In this document: positions 1-7,492 of the stretch, piece after piece
Position numbering within the stretch: the first letter of the stretch is position 1
Layout: each line of letters begins with the position of its first letter
DNA from: JAZBPO01 sp963691775
GTDB lineage: Bacteria; Pseudomonadota; Gammaproteobacteria; Pseudomonadales; Azotimanducaceae
DNA: 64,000 bases
Reading direction: 5' to 3'
Assembly: GCA_963691775.1 (NCBI GenBank)
Contig: OY829369.1
Coordinates: 3,658,001 to 3,722,000, forward strand
The notes under the pieces: model-generated
Told to the model about the DNA's origin: nothing
The model's database searches: none
What the model saw: only the letters and a program-made list of their open reading frames with translations
Program-made: the position numbers and the translations under genes

Positions 1-1
1 T

Positions 2-1717
2 GGTGCAGCGGCTTTTGGGCATCTTCTGCTCGAGACGACGCCGCAGTGTCGACTCCGCGCACTGCCTTGGCTCGACCCGGCCAGCGATCTGCTGATCACC
101 TGCGATGCGCGGCTCGATGATCGTGATGGGCTTGCTGCAAGGCTGGGTTTCACCTTGCCAACGGAGAAGTGTTCCGACGCCGAACTCCTGCTTGCGAGCT
201 ATCAGAAGTGGGGCGAAGCCTGCGTTCGGCGCCTGCGCGGTGACTTCGCCTTCGTGATCCACGACGCAGAGCGCGACCGTATTTTCTGTGCACGCGACTT
301 CATCGGCGCTAAACCGTTCTACTACGCGGTGCGCCCCACGTTCTTCTGTTTCGCGTCCGAACTGAGGGGCGTTGCAGCCCTGCTCGAACACCCTCGGAAG
401 AACGCGACGCGCATAGCTGATCTTCTGCTGAACTACGAAAGCGCGGATGGTGTATGCACCTTCTACGAGGACGTTTGCCGTTTACCCGCCGGGTGCACCC
501 TGACAGTGACTCGCGCGGGTGCGCGGCTATCGCGTTACTGGTCCGCGGCTGACGTGACCGCTCAGCGATGGAGCGCCGAGGATGCACGCGATGCGCTTGG
601 CGAACTCCTGACGCGTTCCGTAGCCGACCGCCGCCGCGCCTCAGAAGTACCTGCGGTGACGCTCAGTGGAGGCCTGGATTCGTCAGTTGTGCTCGCCATG
701 AGCAAGCGCCAGGGCACGACGGCGGCGATTTCAGCGATCGGATCGGATCCTGAATGCTACGAAACTGCCTGTTCGCGCGCGGTGCGCACTGCGCTTGCTG
801 CCTCAGGGCCGGAGGTTTCCGATGCTGATCTCGGCGAAGGAGCGCTGGCGATCGATGCGCTGCGCACTGCGGTAGACGATCCTTTTTCATACTGCGACAC
901 GTTGGCGACCGTCCTCTTCAGTCGCGCGCGCGCAGCGGGCCATCGTGTGATCTTTGATGGCGTTGAGGGAGATCTTGTTTATTCGCAACCGGGCGATCTC
1001 GCCTTCACGCTGCTGCGCTCAGGACAAATGCGTGCAGGGTTTGCTCTGCTGCAAACCCAGCAGGCGTCGCTCGCACACACCGTAAAGCGTCTCTGTGCGA
1101 TGTTAGTACCGGTCGCCCGGTTGTCCAGGCGGCGTAGCACGCTGGCACGGCGCATCATCACGGAGGAGATCGACAAGAGTCCGCTCCGGCTCGACCGTTG
1201 CGCCCGAGCCGCGTTGATCGATCGCTATCTGGTGCACCAGGAGCACCGCCGGCGGCTGTTCGCAGACCCCATGGCGCAGCACGCCGCTTGGCTTGACACT
1301 CCGTACATAACCTCTGCCCTCGAGCGCTACGACCGGGCGGCGGCGCTCTGTGGGGTCGAGCTCCGGCACCCGCTGCTTGATCAGCGGCTGGTGGAGTTTG
1401 CGCTGTCGCTGCCCTGGTCGCTTAAGCGGAAGGCGGGGTGGAGCAAATGGCTGCTGCGTCAGATCGCGCCCGAGCTGCCCGTAGAGATTCGCGAGCGCTG
1501 GGATCATCCGCATCTCGGATGGACCTTCAACTCTGTCTGGGCGAGCGCGCGCTGGCCTGCGCTGCGCGCGCAGGCCCTGGCCGCCGAGTGTCATTGGTCG
1601 CCCTATCTGCTGCCCGAGCGTGCGCGCCCGGTGCTGCGCGCTGCCGCCTTCGACGACTCGAGCCCACTTGCCCTGCAAATCTGTTTTCTGGCGCGCTGGT
1701 TGGAGGTGGCAGGCTGA
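2..1717 (+). CDS. Lasso peptide cyclase, asparagine synthetase-like (5' end outside window)
   Basis: ATP-dependent macrolactam synthetase that would activate the ring Asp/Glu side chain of the precursor and close the lasso ring on Gly1. The frame is open from base 2, so the true start lies left of the window; the TTG at 155 falls inside the N-terminal glutamine-amidotransferase-like domain (ITCDARLDDRD before it, ARDFIGAKPFYY after it), so it is not the start. The ATP-pyrophosphatase motif SGGLDSS is encoded at about 665-685, followed by an AsnB-like synthetase domain to the C-terminus. Two precursor genes follow on the same strand, which separates a lasso cyclase from a housekeeping asparagine synthetase. 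The N-terminal Cys of a true amidotransferase cannot be checked because it is off the window. Confidence 0.88.
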   Translation, partial: GAAAFGHLLLETTPQCRLRALPWLDPASDLLITCDARLDDRDGLAARLGFTLPTEKCSDAELLLASYQKWGEACVRRLRGDFAFVIHDAERDRIFCARDFIGAKPFYYAVRPTFFCFASELRGVAALLEHPRKNATRIADLLLNYESADGVCTFYEDVCRLPAGCTLTVTRAGARLSRYWSAADVTAQRWSAEDARDALGELLTRSVADRRRASEVPAVTLSGGLDSSVVLAMSKRQGTTAAISAIGSDPECYETACSRAVRTALAASGPEVSDADLGEGALAIDALRTAVDDPFSYCDTLATVLFSRARAAGHRVIFDGVEGDLVYSQPGDLAFTLLRSGQMRAGFALLQTQQASLAHTVKRLCAMLVPVARLSRRRSTLARRIITEEIDKSPLRLDRCARAALIDRYLVHQEHRRRLFADPMAQHAAWLDTPYITSALERYDRAAALCGVELRHPLLDQRLVEFALSLPWSLKRKAGWSKWLLRQIAPELPVEIRERWDHPHLGWTFNSVWASARWPALRAQALAAECHWSPYLLPERARPVLRAAAFDDSSPLALQICFLARWLEVAG

Positions 1718-1934
1718 ATGAGCTTTCACTCACGGCCCCCTGCCCGCGGAGCTTTGCCGCAGCATCCCAGGAGCGTACGAAACGATGGCTTCACCGAGGT
1801 GATGTGCGCCCGGAGAGTGAATGCGGTGTCGCATGTGCTGCGACATAGCCGCAGAGTCAGCCGCCCGAATGCCACGAACTTCTGCGGTTGTCTGCCCGCA
1901 ATGCGCTTCGTCGTGTGTTTGGCTGGGCGGGTCT

Positions 1935-1957
1935 GTTCAGGTTTGCGCAGCCTGAAC
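1935..1957. promoter_or_regulatory. Perfect 7-bp inverted repeat upstream of lasso precursor 1
   Basis: GTTCAGG (1935-1941) and CCTGAAC (1951-1957) are exact reverse complements separated by 9 bases, 65 bases before the first precursor start. It may be an operator or a transcript hairpin in the 305-base gap after the cyclase. The gap (1718-2022) holds no convincing gene; a 93-codon frame starting at 1718 has no recognisable protein character. No sigma-70 promoter could be assigned with confidence. Confidence 0.4.
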
Positions 1958-2022
1958 TTAAGTGATAACAGAACACGGTGTTTACAAAACTTCGCGTGAA
2001 CGGCGCGAACGGAGCAACATTC

Positions 2023-2220
2023 ATGAGCAGCGCTTTACGGCCATACGTCGTGCCCACACTGGTTCGCTTCGGCAGGGTGAGTGACCTGACCGCCGGAGGG
2101 AGCGGAACCAGAAATGAGAGCGTCATGATCATGAATATGATGGGGATGGTGATGATTCGGCGGATGTGCGGCATGATGCGGCAGGTGCCCCCCGGCGATC
2201 CCTGTAACAACATCCCGTGA
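2023..2220 (+). CDS. Lasso peptide precursor 1, Met-rich tail
   Basis: 65-residue precursor. The ATG at 2023 has GGAG 8 bases upstream, so it is preferred to an in-frame start at 1978. The leader (residues 1-24) has the lasso recognition pattern Y8..P11..L13...G17 and ends LTA with Thr at position -2. The predicted core (41 residues) starts GGSGTRNE, so Gly1 to Glu8 gives an 8-residue ring. The tail holds 9 Met, two Cys (core 25 and 37) and ends PPGDPCNNIP. Known lasso cores are mostly about 15-30 residues, so this tail is unusually long and may be trimmed. The function of the product cannot be read from the sequence; metal binding by the Met/Cys tail is only a guess. Confidence 0.85.
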   Translation: MSSALRPYVVPTLVRFGRVSDLTAGGSGTRNESVMIMNMMGMVMIRRMCGMMRQVPPGDPCNNIP

Positions 2221-2231
2221 TGCGTTTGCAG

Positions 2232-2270
2232 GCGCGCCCGTAGCGTCTAGGAGACGTTGGCGGGGCGCGC
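2232..2270 (+). other. Strong RNA hairpin between the two lasso precursor genes
   Basis: GCGCGCCC (2232-2239) pairs with 2263-2270. An inner stem 2242-2248 pairs with 2252-2258 (one G-U) around a 3-base loop. It starts 11 bases after the stop of precursor 1, and no T-run follows. It is better read as a transcript-stabilising or attenuating hairpin than as a full terminator. Stem-loops directly behind lasso precursor genes are known in proteobacterial clusters, where they tune precursor against enzyme expression. The rest of 2221-2462 shows nothing else. Confidence 0.65.
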
Positions 2271-2462
2271 TGTTGGAAGCAGCGAGCCAACAATAGGTTC
2301 ACACATACCCCCACCGCGTGCGGCTCGGCTCGACGTTTCGATCCTAAGAGGGCGTGATTAAACCCCAGGCCTATGGCACTTTTTGCTGCCCACGTTGAGC
2401 GCCAGAACCCTGTGCCCGGGAGTCGTCGGCGCTGGATTGCTGATTTGTGAGCTTGATGTCGA

Positions 2463-2702
2463 GTGCCTGCCTTGAGCGAGCCAAACTCAACCCAACAGGG
2501 ATTGCGGTCTTACGTCGCCCCCTCCGTCGTTTGCTTTGGCAAGATCAGCGCGCTCACCGCGGGTGGGAGTGGGCGCTTCCAGGAGAACGTGCGCTTCCCA
2601 ATGGGCATGGGGATGGGCATGGGTATGGGTATGATGGGCATGGTCATGGGATGCCTTCCTATGCGGAATCCGCCCCCGGGCGATCCATGCAATCTGCCCT
2701 AA
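2463..2702 (+). CDS. Lasso peptide precursor 2, (Met-Gly)n tail
   Basis: 79 residues from a GTG at 2463; an in-frame stop at 2454 bars an earlier start, and TTG codons at 2472 and 2502 are alternatives, so the leader length is uncertain. The leader carries LRSYVAP, a Gly at the conserved spacing, and ends LTA, parallel to precursor 1. The predicted core is 46 residues, GGSGRFQE first, again with an 8-residue Gly1-Glu8 ring. The tail contains five Met-Gly repeats, 10 Met in total, two Cys (core 31 and 43) and the C-terminal PPGDPCNLP shared with precursor 1. The stop overlaps the stop of the convergent transporter gene by 4 bases. This is a paralogue with a conserved ring and end but a diverged middle. 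Confidence 0.82.
   Translation: MPALSEPNSTQQGLRSYVAPSVVCFGKISALTAGGSGRFQENVRFPMGMGMGMGMGMMGMVMGCLPMRNPPPGDPCNLP
2601..2651 (+). repeat. In-frame ATGGGN hexamer repeat inside precursor 2
   Basis: Five consecutive ATGGGN units (2601-2630), one extra ATG, then ATGGGC, ATGGTC and ATGGGA. Each hexamer codes Met-Gly or Met-Val, so gain or loss of units would change tail length without breaking the frame. Confidence 0.85.
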
Positions 2703-4342
2703 GGGTCCGCGCGCTGGCTTTCGAGGCTCACGATGCGTGCCCCCGGCCAGGCGCGCGGGTCGTGATCCACGATTATGCGGGTCCGGTCTGTCAGCGCGGC
2801 GATGTGCGCCCGAACCCGCCGATGGCAGGGCTCGTCGAGCATTGATGTGGCTTCGTCCAGGAGCAGGACAGGGCGTGGCTGAAGCAGGGCTGCCGCGAGG
2901 GCAACCCGCTGCCGCTGCCCACCTGAGAGCTTCGAGCCGCCGAGCCCGACCTGGTAGGCAAGACCGCCGTCGAGCGCCGATACAAAATCGAGCAAACCCG
3001 TTTCGAGTAGCGTGTCGAGATCGGCCGGCACCTCCGCGCCGTAGTTCAAATTCTCACGGATTGACCGATCGAGCAGAGGCATGCCCTGGTAGACAAGGCT
3101 GATTGCGCCCCTAACGTCAGCCAGCCGAACACCGGCGATGTCGACACCGTCGAAGAGAATCCGTCCAGCGGCGGGCTCTGTGAAGCGATTCAGCAACAGG
3201 CTCAGGGTGCTCTTGCCTGACCCGTTGGGCCCCGTAAGCACCACAAACGCGCCAGCTTCGATTGCGAGGCTGAGCTCTTCGAGAACGGGCACGTCCTCGG
3301 TGTAGCCGAACTGTAGGGCCTCTACGCGTATGGCAGGGGCATGCTCGAAGGCGCGAGCCCGCCCTTCGCCGGTATCTTCAGGCGCTACCGAGAACAGCGG
3401 CTCCAGTCGGTCGACTGACGCGAGCGTCGTCTGCAAGCCCCCATATGCGCTAACAATACCGTTGACCGGGCCGAACAGTACGCCTCCGTACATGAACAGC
3501 TGTATCAGCTCGGAAACGGTGTGTGCGGAGTCGATCATCGTAGAGAACAGCAGAGCTGCGATCAGGCCCACAGCGCCGGCAACCCGCGTCAGGGGGGCGA
3601 GTACAAGATCGATGCGTAGGTAGGCGGCGTTCTCGTTGAAGATCGCAGAGGAAGTGTCCTCGTAGCGGCGCAGCTCGTTCGCCTCCATGCCGCGAGATTT
3701 GATGAGCTGTAGCAGGCCGAGGTTCTCCTCGAGCTGCGAGAGGGACTCTCCGTGGCGTGCGTAGAGGCGCTCGCTGATCGGTCGTAGCCGGCGGCCAAGG
3801 AGGCGTGTTGCGGCTACAAAGGGCGGGATGCTGACGAGCGCGAGCAGGCCGATGGTCGGGCTGATGGTCGCAATCATCCAGAGCGCGCCGAAAAAGGTCA
3901 GGAGAGAGGGCAGGAGCTCCATGAGGGAACCCACCACGAAAGCGACGATCGCGTGGACATCGTTTTCGGACAGGTTGACCGTGTCGCCGCGCGAGAGCTG
4001 CTGCGAGTGAAGAAGCGGCGCCTGGTGTACGCGATCGAAGAGCAGGCAGCGAAAGTCGAGGAGCAATCGGTGGCTTGTGGTGCCCATCACCCAGCCGCTA
4101 CCGAATTCGAGCGCGGCATCGCCAAGGACAAGCGTCATGAGTACTGCGCCGCTTATCAGCAGCCCGGCCGGTGTCGGCGCGAGCAGTCGCTCGGCAAGCC
4201 CGCTCGCCGCCCAGGGCGTCGCGAGCGTTACTAGGCTGCCCAGCAGGCCGAGCGCGCCCAGCGCGAGCAGACGGAGCCAGTAGGGGTGAAACAGGCCGCT
4301 GAGGAGATCGAGCAGCCACGGCCGAGTGATCGCTTTCAGCAC
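2699..4342 (-). CDS. Lasso peptide export ABC transporter (D protein)
   Basis: 547-residue half-transporter fusing a six-helix membrane domain (about residues 20-300) to an ATPase domain, as in MsbA/McjD-type exporters. Walker A GPNGSGKS is at 371-378, the signature LSGGQ at 472-476, Walker B VLLLDE at 492-497 and the switch His near 527. There is no N-terminal C39 peptidase, so leader removal must come from the separate B protein. The GTG start at 4342 has a weak GGA 6 bases ahead. The gene converges on precursor 2 with a 4-base stop-stop overlap and is divergent from the next gene with only 9 bases between annotated starts. Likely role: export of the mature peptide and self-immunity. Confidence 0.9.
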   Translation of the reverse strand: MLKAITRPWLLDLLSGLFHPYWLRLLALGALGLLGSLVTLATPWAASGLAERLLAPTPAGLLISGAVLMTLVLGDAALEFGSGWVMGTTSHRLLLDFRCLLFDRVHQAPLLHSQQLSRGDTVNLSENDVHAIVAFVVGSLMELLPSLLTFFGALWMIATISPTIGLLALVSIPPFVAATRLLGRRLRPISERLYARHGESLSQLEENLGLLQLIKSRGMEANELRRYEDTSSAIFNENAAYLRIDLVLAPLTRVAGAVGLIAALLFSTMIDSAHTVSELIQLFMYGGVLFGPVNGIVSAYGGLQTTLASVDRLEPLFSVAPEDTGEGRARAFEHAPAIRVEALQFGYTEDVPVLEELSLAIEAGAFVVLTGPNGSGKSTLSLLLNRFTEPAAGRILFDGVDIAGVRLADVRGAISLVYQGMPLLDRSIRENLNYGAEVPADLDTLLETGLLDFVSALDGGLAYQVGLGGSKLSGGQRQRVALAAALLQPRPVLLLDEATSMLDEPCHRRVRAHIAALTDRTRIIVDHDPRAWPGARIVSLESQRADP

Positions 4343-4351
4343 GTATGATCC

Positions 4352-5524
4352 ATGGCCCTGAGCTTCACGAAACAGGCTAGCACACCGATGCTTGGTCGCA
4401 GCGATGGGCTTCTAGAAACGGATAAGCGCTTGGTCGCAGCGCTGCGTGGTGACGCCCTTGATCTTGCAAACGAGGAAGACATTCTTCGGCGCGCGCAGGT
4501 CCATGGCGTCGGCGCGTTGCTCGCCGATATGTTGCGCACTCGGGGGCAGAGAGGGACGGCTCCAGAGGAGCTCGAAGCCGTACTTGCGGGCCATGCGGTG
4601 TTCGAAAAACTACACCGCGCCCGTGTTCGGGAGGTACTCGATCACCTGCGCGCCGCTGAAGTCGATGTGATCGTACTCAAGGGAACGGCCCTCGCGCACC
4701 TGGTGTATTCCCGGCCGTTTCTTCGCTCCCGAGGTGATACGGACCTGCTGGTGCATCCGGATCGATTCGAGGAAGCTGCGAGTGTTTTCGGATCGCTCGG
4801 CTATACCAAGCGGGTGGAGGCGGGGCGGGGCAAACAGAGCCATCAAGCGAGCTTTGTGCTTGAAGATAATTTCGGCGCTCTGCACGAGTTCGATGTTCAC
4901 CGCGCAATCAACAACCGCCAGGTCTTCGCGCACGCTTTCACTTGGCGGGAGCTTTGGGAGCACACCATTTCCCTACCCGCGCTGCACGCGCACGGGCGAG
5001 CGCTATCGCCGAGCTACATGCTGATGCACGCCTGCCTCCACCGAGTTGCGCACCTGCACTCGCCTTATCTGGTCGGCGGTATCGAGCACCGGGGCGACCG
5101 TCTCATCTGGCTCTGGGACATTGCCCGTCTTGCAGACACCCTGTCCTCAACAGACTGGTGTTCTCTGGAGATGGCCGCGAAGGAGAAGGGCTTGGCGCGC
5201 GTCGTGCACGACGGGCTCCTGCGCACGCTTTCGGTGTTCCCCAGTGCCGTCCCGGAGGAAGTGGTGCTGGCACTTGGCTCGGTTCGGGGTGAGGCGTCTG
5301 CGCGTCTGCTTACTGCTTCGGATACTCAGGTGATCGTCGAGGATCTGCGAGCCTTGCGCGGATGGCATGCCAAGTACGCGCTTCTGAAAGACATCATCTT
5401 CCCGCCCGCCACCTACATGGACGCTCGCTACGGTGCGGGTGGTGTCTGGCAGCTGCCCTGGCGCTATCTTCATCGCGTCCTCACGGGCTTGGTGCGACGG
5501 TTGCGGCGGCCGTCGGTTCCGTAA
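4352..5524 (+). CDS. Nucleotidyltransferase-family protein of the lasso cluster
   Basis: 390 residues; the hallmark segment VIVLKG (K110) followed by RSRGDTDLLV (D129, D131) matches the NTP_transf_5 type nucleotidyltransferase fold with its two metal-binding Asp. Proteins of this family recur in paeninodin-type lasso clusters, where their role is not settled; tailoring or regulation are possibilities. The ATG at 4352 has no visible ribosome site and leaves 9 bases to the divergent transporter. The in-frame ATG at 4388 has AGG 9 bases upstream and is a good alternative. No lasso kinase, often a partner in such clusters, is visible here. Confidence 0.75.
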   Translation: MALSFTKQASTPMLGRSDGLLETDKRLVAALRGDALDLANEEDILRRAQVHGVGALLADMLRTRGQRGTAPEELEAVLAGHAVFEKLHRARVREVLDHLRAAEVDVIVLKGTALAHLVYSRPFLRSRGDTDLLVHPDRFEEAASVFGSLGYTKRVEAGRGKQSHQASFVLEDNFGALHEFDVHRAINNRQVFAHAFTWRELWEHTISLPALHAHGRALSPSYMLMHACLHRVAHLHSPYLVGGIEHRGDRLIWLWDIARLADTLSSTDWCSLEMAAKEKGLARVVHDGLLRTLSVFPSAVPEEVVLALGSVRGEASARLLTASDTQVIVEDLRALRGWHAKYALLKDIIFPPATYMDARYGAGGVWQLPWRYLHRVLTGLVRRLRRPSVP

Positions 5525-5566
5525 GCGCAACGGCACCGAATCCTTGGGTCATGGCCGGGCGGCGGA

Positions 5567-6004
5567 TCAGAACTTAGGTGTCATCACAACCAAAGCGGGG
5601 GCTTCGGTCATGGGGCCTTCGCCGATGAGCACCTCACCCCGACAGCGAATCCAGGCATGGGCCGCCAGCGTGCACTGCTCGCGGCGCGTGCTGATGATTA
5701 GCTCGTGCATGATTCGCTCGCGGCGGAGGGTGCGAGAAAGCGCCAGGGCCTGCATCAAGCAGGAGTGGTGCCCCGGAATCAGACGCGCTGCTCGACGCAC
5801 GGCGAGACCCTGTGCGTGAGCGCGAGCGTCTAGGTTGCCCTCGGCGGCACGCGCCGCTGCCGCGTGAGAGCTGTCTGCAACGCTATACGCCCAATCGTTC
5901 AATTGGTGCTGGAGGCCGCGGCGCATCAACGCGCGCCGAGCCAGCAGGACGTCTGCGAAGGCGTGCATATAGATCGACGCAAGGGAAAACCCGAAGAGCT
6001 TCAC
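5567..6004 (-). CDS. Lasso peptide leader peptidase (B2, transglutaminase-like)
   Basis: 145-residue stand-alone peptidase that would cut the leader before Gly1. The transglutaminase-like motifs are visible: nucleophile C82 in HHSCLMQALAL, H116 in AAHAWIR, and an acidic residue in the following GEVLIGEG. The GTG start at 6004 is supported by AGGAGG 10 bases upstream. There is no N-terminal PqqD-like RRE domain, so this is the split B2 form, and the leader-binding B1 partner must lie elsewhere, probably left of the window. The gene converges on the nucleotidyltransferase gene with a 42-base gap. Confidence 0.85.
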   Translation of the reverse strand: MKLFGFSLASIYMHAFADVLLARRALMRRGLQHQLNDWAYSVADSSHAAAARAAEGNLDARAHAQGLAVRRAARLIPGHHSCLMQALALSRTLRRERIMHELIISTRREQCTLAAHAWIRCRGEVLIGEGPMTEAPALVVMTPKF

Positions 6005-6200
6005 GTGTTCATTGCCTCCTCGCTCGAGGCCTGGCCCGCGCTGGATCAGCCCGTGCGGATAAGGTTAACGGATTCAGTCGTTTAGGTAGGGGGCCGATTG
6101 ATCGCCGGACGCTAAACTGCCGACTGATTCACAAAGCATTTACAGGATTAACGTTAATGTAGTGGATAATTACGGCTGGTACATTTGTTAACGCCGTCAT
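6005..6200. promoter_or_regulatory. AT-richer divergent intergenic region with repeated TTAACG motifs
   Basis: This gap separates the leftward peptidase gene from the rightward polysaccharide genes. It contains the perfect 12-bp palindrome ATTAACGTTAAT (6147-6158) and two further GTTAACG copies near 6063 and 6188. TTTACA (6139-6144) and GATAAT (6165-6170) resemble promoter boxes but are 20 bases apart, so the promoter call is weak. The repeated motif is a candidate operator for either side. Confidence 0.4.
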
Positions 6201-6890
6201 ATGGCTGCTGCCACCCAGGGCGCGAGTGCTAAGCAAATGCTTCTTCGATTACTGATTTTGTCGTTAGTGCTTTCGAGTGCTTTCGCATCGGCTGAGGATG
6301 GTTCGGCATCGTCAGCCGAAGGCTTGAAAGACTTGCGGGCTGCGTCTGCTCAAAAGGCGGGCGCAGCGGCCCTCGTCACGTTGCTGCAAACGACGCCCGA
6401 ATCTGCGGTGATTGAATGGCTTGGCGGCGTGGTGTCAGCCGCCGATGCGTGTGAGACGCCGGCGATGAACGAGGCGGTGCAGGCTGCGATTCAGGACGCT
6501 ACCGAAGACGAACTTGCCGCACGCATTGCCGCGGTTTTCGAGAACGCTCCTCCGGCACTCTTCTCCTGCTTGGCCGCCGATGTGGAGAGCGAACTGGCGC
6601 TTTCGGTTCCGGGCGCTCAAGGCTATGAGGCGCTTGTGTCCGGTATCCGAGCTTCCGGTGTTCTCGACGCCGGCAGTGACGCCCCCGCGTCGGAAGCGTT
6701 CATCCGGCAGTTTCTTGACGAGCTGCTTCCTTCCACGGCGACCACGATGGTGCCGGCGCGTCCGCCTGCCGTTCTGAATGCGCTGGAGCCTGCCCGATCG
6801 CCGGGTGGATCGGATCCCTTCGATCCGAATACGGGAGGCGGCGTGATCATCGATCCCAGTCAGCCCGAGCCGCCTGTATCCGGAAGCTAG
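6201..6890 (+). CDS. Secreted protein of unknown function
   Basis: 229 residues with an N-terminal signal peptide (hydrophobic LLRLLILSLVLSSAFASA) and an Ala-rich helical body with several Cys. The low-complexity C-terminus is rich in Gly, Pro and Asp (GGSDPFDPNTGGG). Not recognised as a named family. The ATG at 6201 has no clear ribosome site; the in-frame ATG at 6237 gives a tighter signal peptide and may be the true start. It is the first gene of the block leading to the polysaccharide export genes and is followed 11 bases later by another secreted protein, so a role in the envelope or polymer export is inferred from position only. Confidence 0.6.
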   Translation: MAAATQGASAKQMLLRLLILSLVLSSAFASAEDGSASSAEGLKDLRAASAQKAGAAALVTLLQTTPESAVIEWLGGVVSAADACETPAMNEAVQAAIQDATEDELAARIAAVFENAPPALFSCLAADVESELALSVPGAQGYEALVSGIRASGVLDAGSDAPASEAFIRQFLDELLPSTATTMVPARPPAVLNALEPARSPGGSDPFDPNTGGGVIIDPSQPEPPVSGS

Positions 6891-6901
6891 GGCGTCGATC
6901 G

Positions 6902-7492
6902 ATGCGCGCACCTCATCCTTATGCCCGGCCTAGGGGCCACACTACGTTAGCCAAGCGCGTGGCGACCCGCTGGAGGGGCGCAGCGCATGCTGGCCTTGGC
7001 GATGCTGGCTCAGTAGTGCCTTCTGTTTTCCGGGCTTCGGTCCACTTCGCGATCGCCCTGTCCTTGATGCTCAGCCTTCCACTTGCGGCTCAGCCAGTCT
7101 CAGACGGCAGCCGCTGCGAGGCTGAGCAAACCGCAGAGAACATCGCGTGCTATGAGGCAGTGGTGCGCGGGCTGCTTCAAGCCTGGGTCACGGCATCGGC
7201 ACGGGGCGATGTTGCTGCCTATCTCGCGCTTTATGATCGGGCGCCGCTGCCCGGCGAGGCGGAATACAGCGAAGCAAGTGATGCGACGCGTCGCGACCAG
7301 CTACTTGCCCAACCGCGACGCGTGATCAGCCTCGAGCTCGAAAGCATGGCGATCGATCCTGAGGGTCGCGCTGATGTGATTTTCAAGGAAACGATTCGTA
7401 CCCGAACCGCCGAGACGCATGGCCGCAAGCAGCTGTTTTTCGACTGGCTTGGCGCGAAACTGAAGATTCGTCGTGAAGTTCTTCTCGACTGA
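6902..7492 (+). CDS. Secreted NTF2-like (SnoaL/Cds6-type) domain protein
   Basis: The C-terminal two thirds fit the small alpha+beta cone fold of NTF2-like proteins: a helix with LLQAWVTASARGDVAAYLAL, then alternating strands ending GAKLKIRREVLLD. In this class such domains usually bind ligands or partners rather than catalyse. About 45 Arg/Ala-rich residues before the hydrophobic segment look non-native; an in-frame GTG at 7016 would place a normal signal peptide (HFAIALSLMLSLPLAAQ) at the N-terminus. The 3' end overlaps the next gene by 20 bases, indicating co-transcription. Confidence 0.6.
   Translation: MRAPHPYARPRGHTTLAKRVATRWRGAAHAGLGDAGSVVPSVFRASVHFAIALSLMLSLPLAAQPVSDGSRCEAEQTAENIACYEAVVRGLLQAWVTASARGDVAAYLALYDRAPLPGEAEYSEASDATRRDQLLAQPRRVISLELESMAIDPEGRADVIFKETIRTRTAETHGRKQLFFDWLGAKLKIRREVLLD

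Noticed and set aside
1718..1999. A possible 93-residue gene starting at the ATG that overlaps the cyclase stop
   Set aside because: The TGAATG junction looks like coupling, but the product is Arg-rich with no domain, and the following precursor has its own ribosome site.
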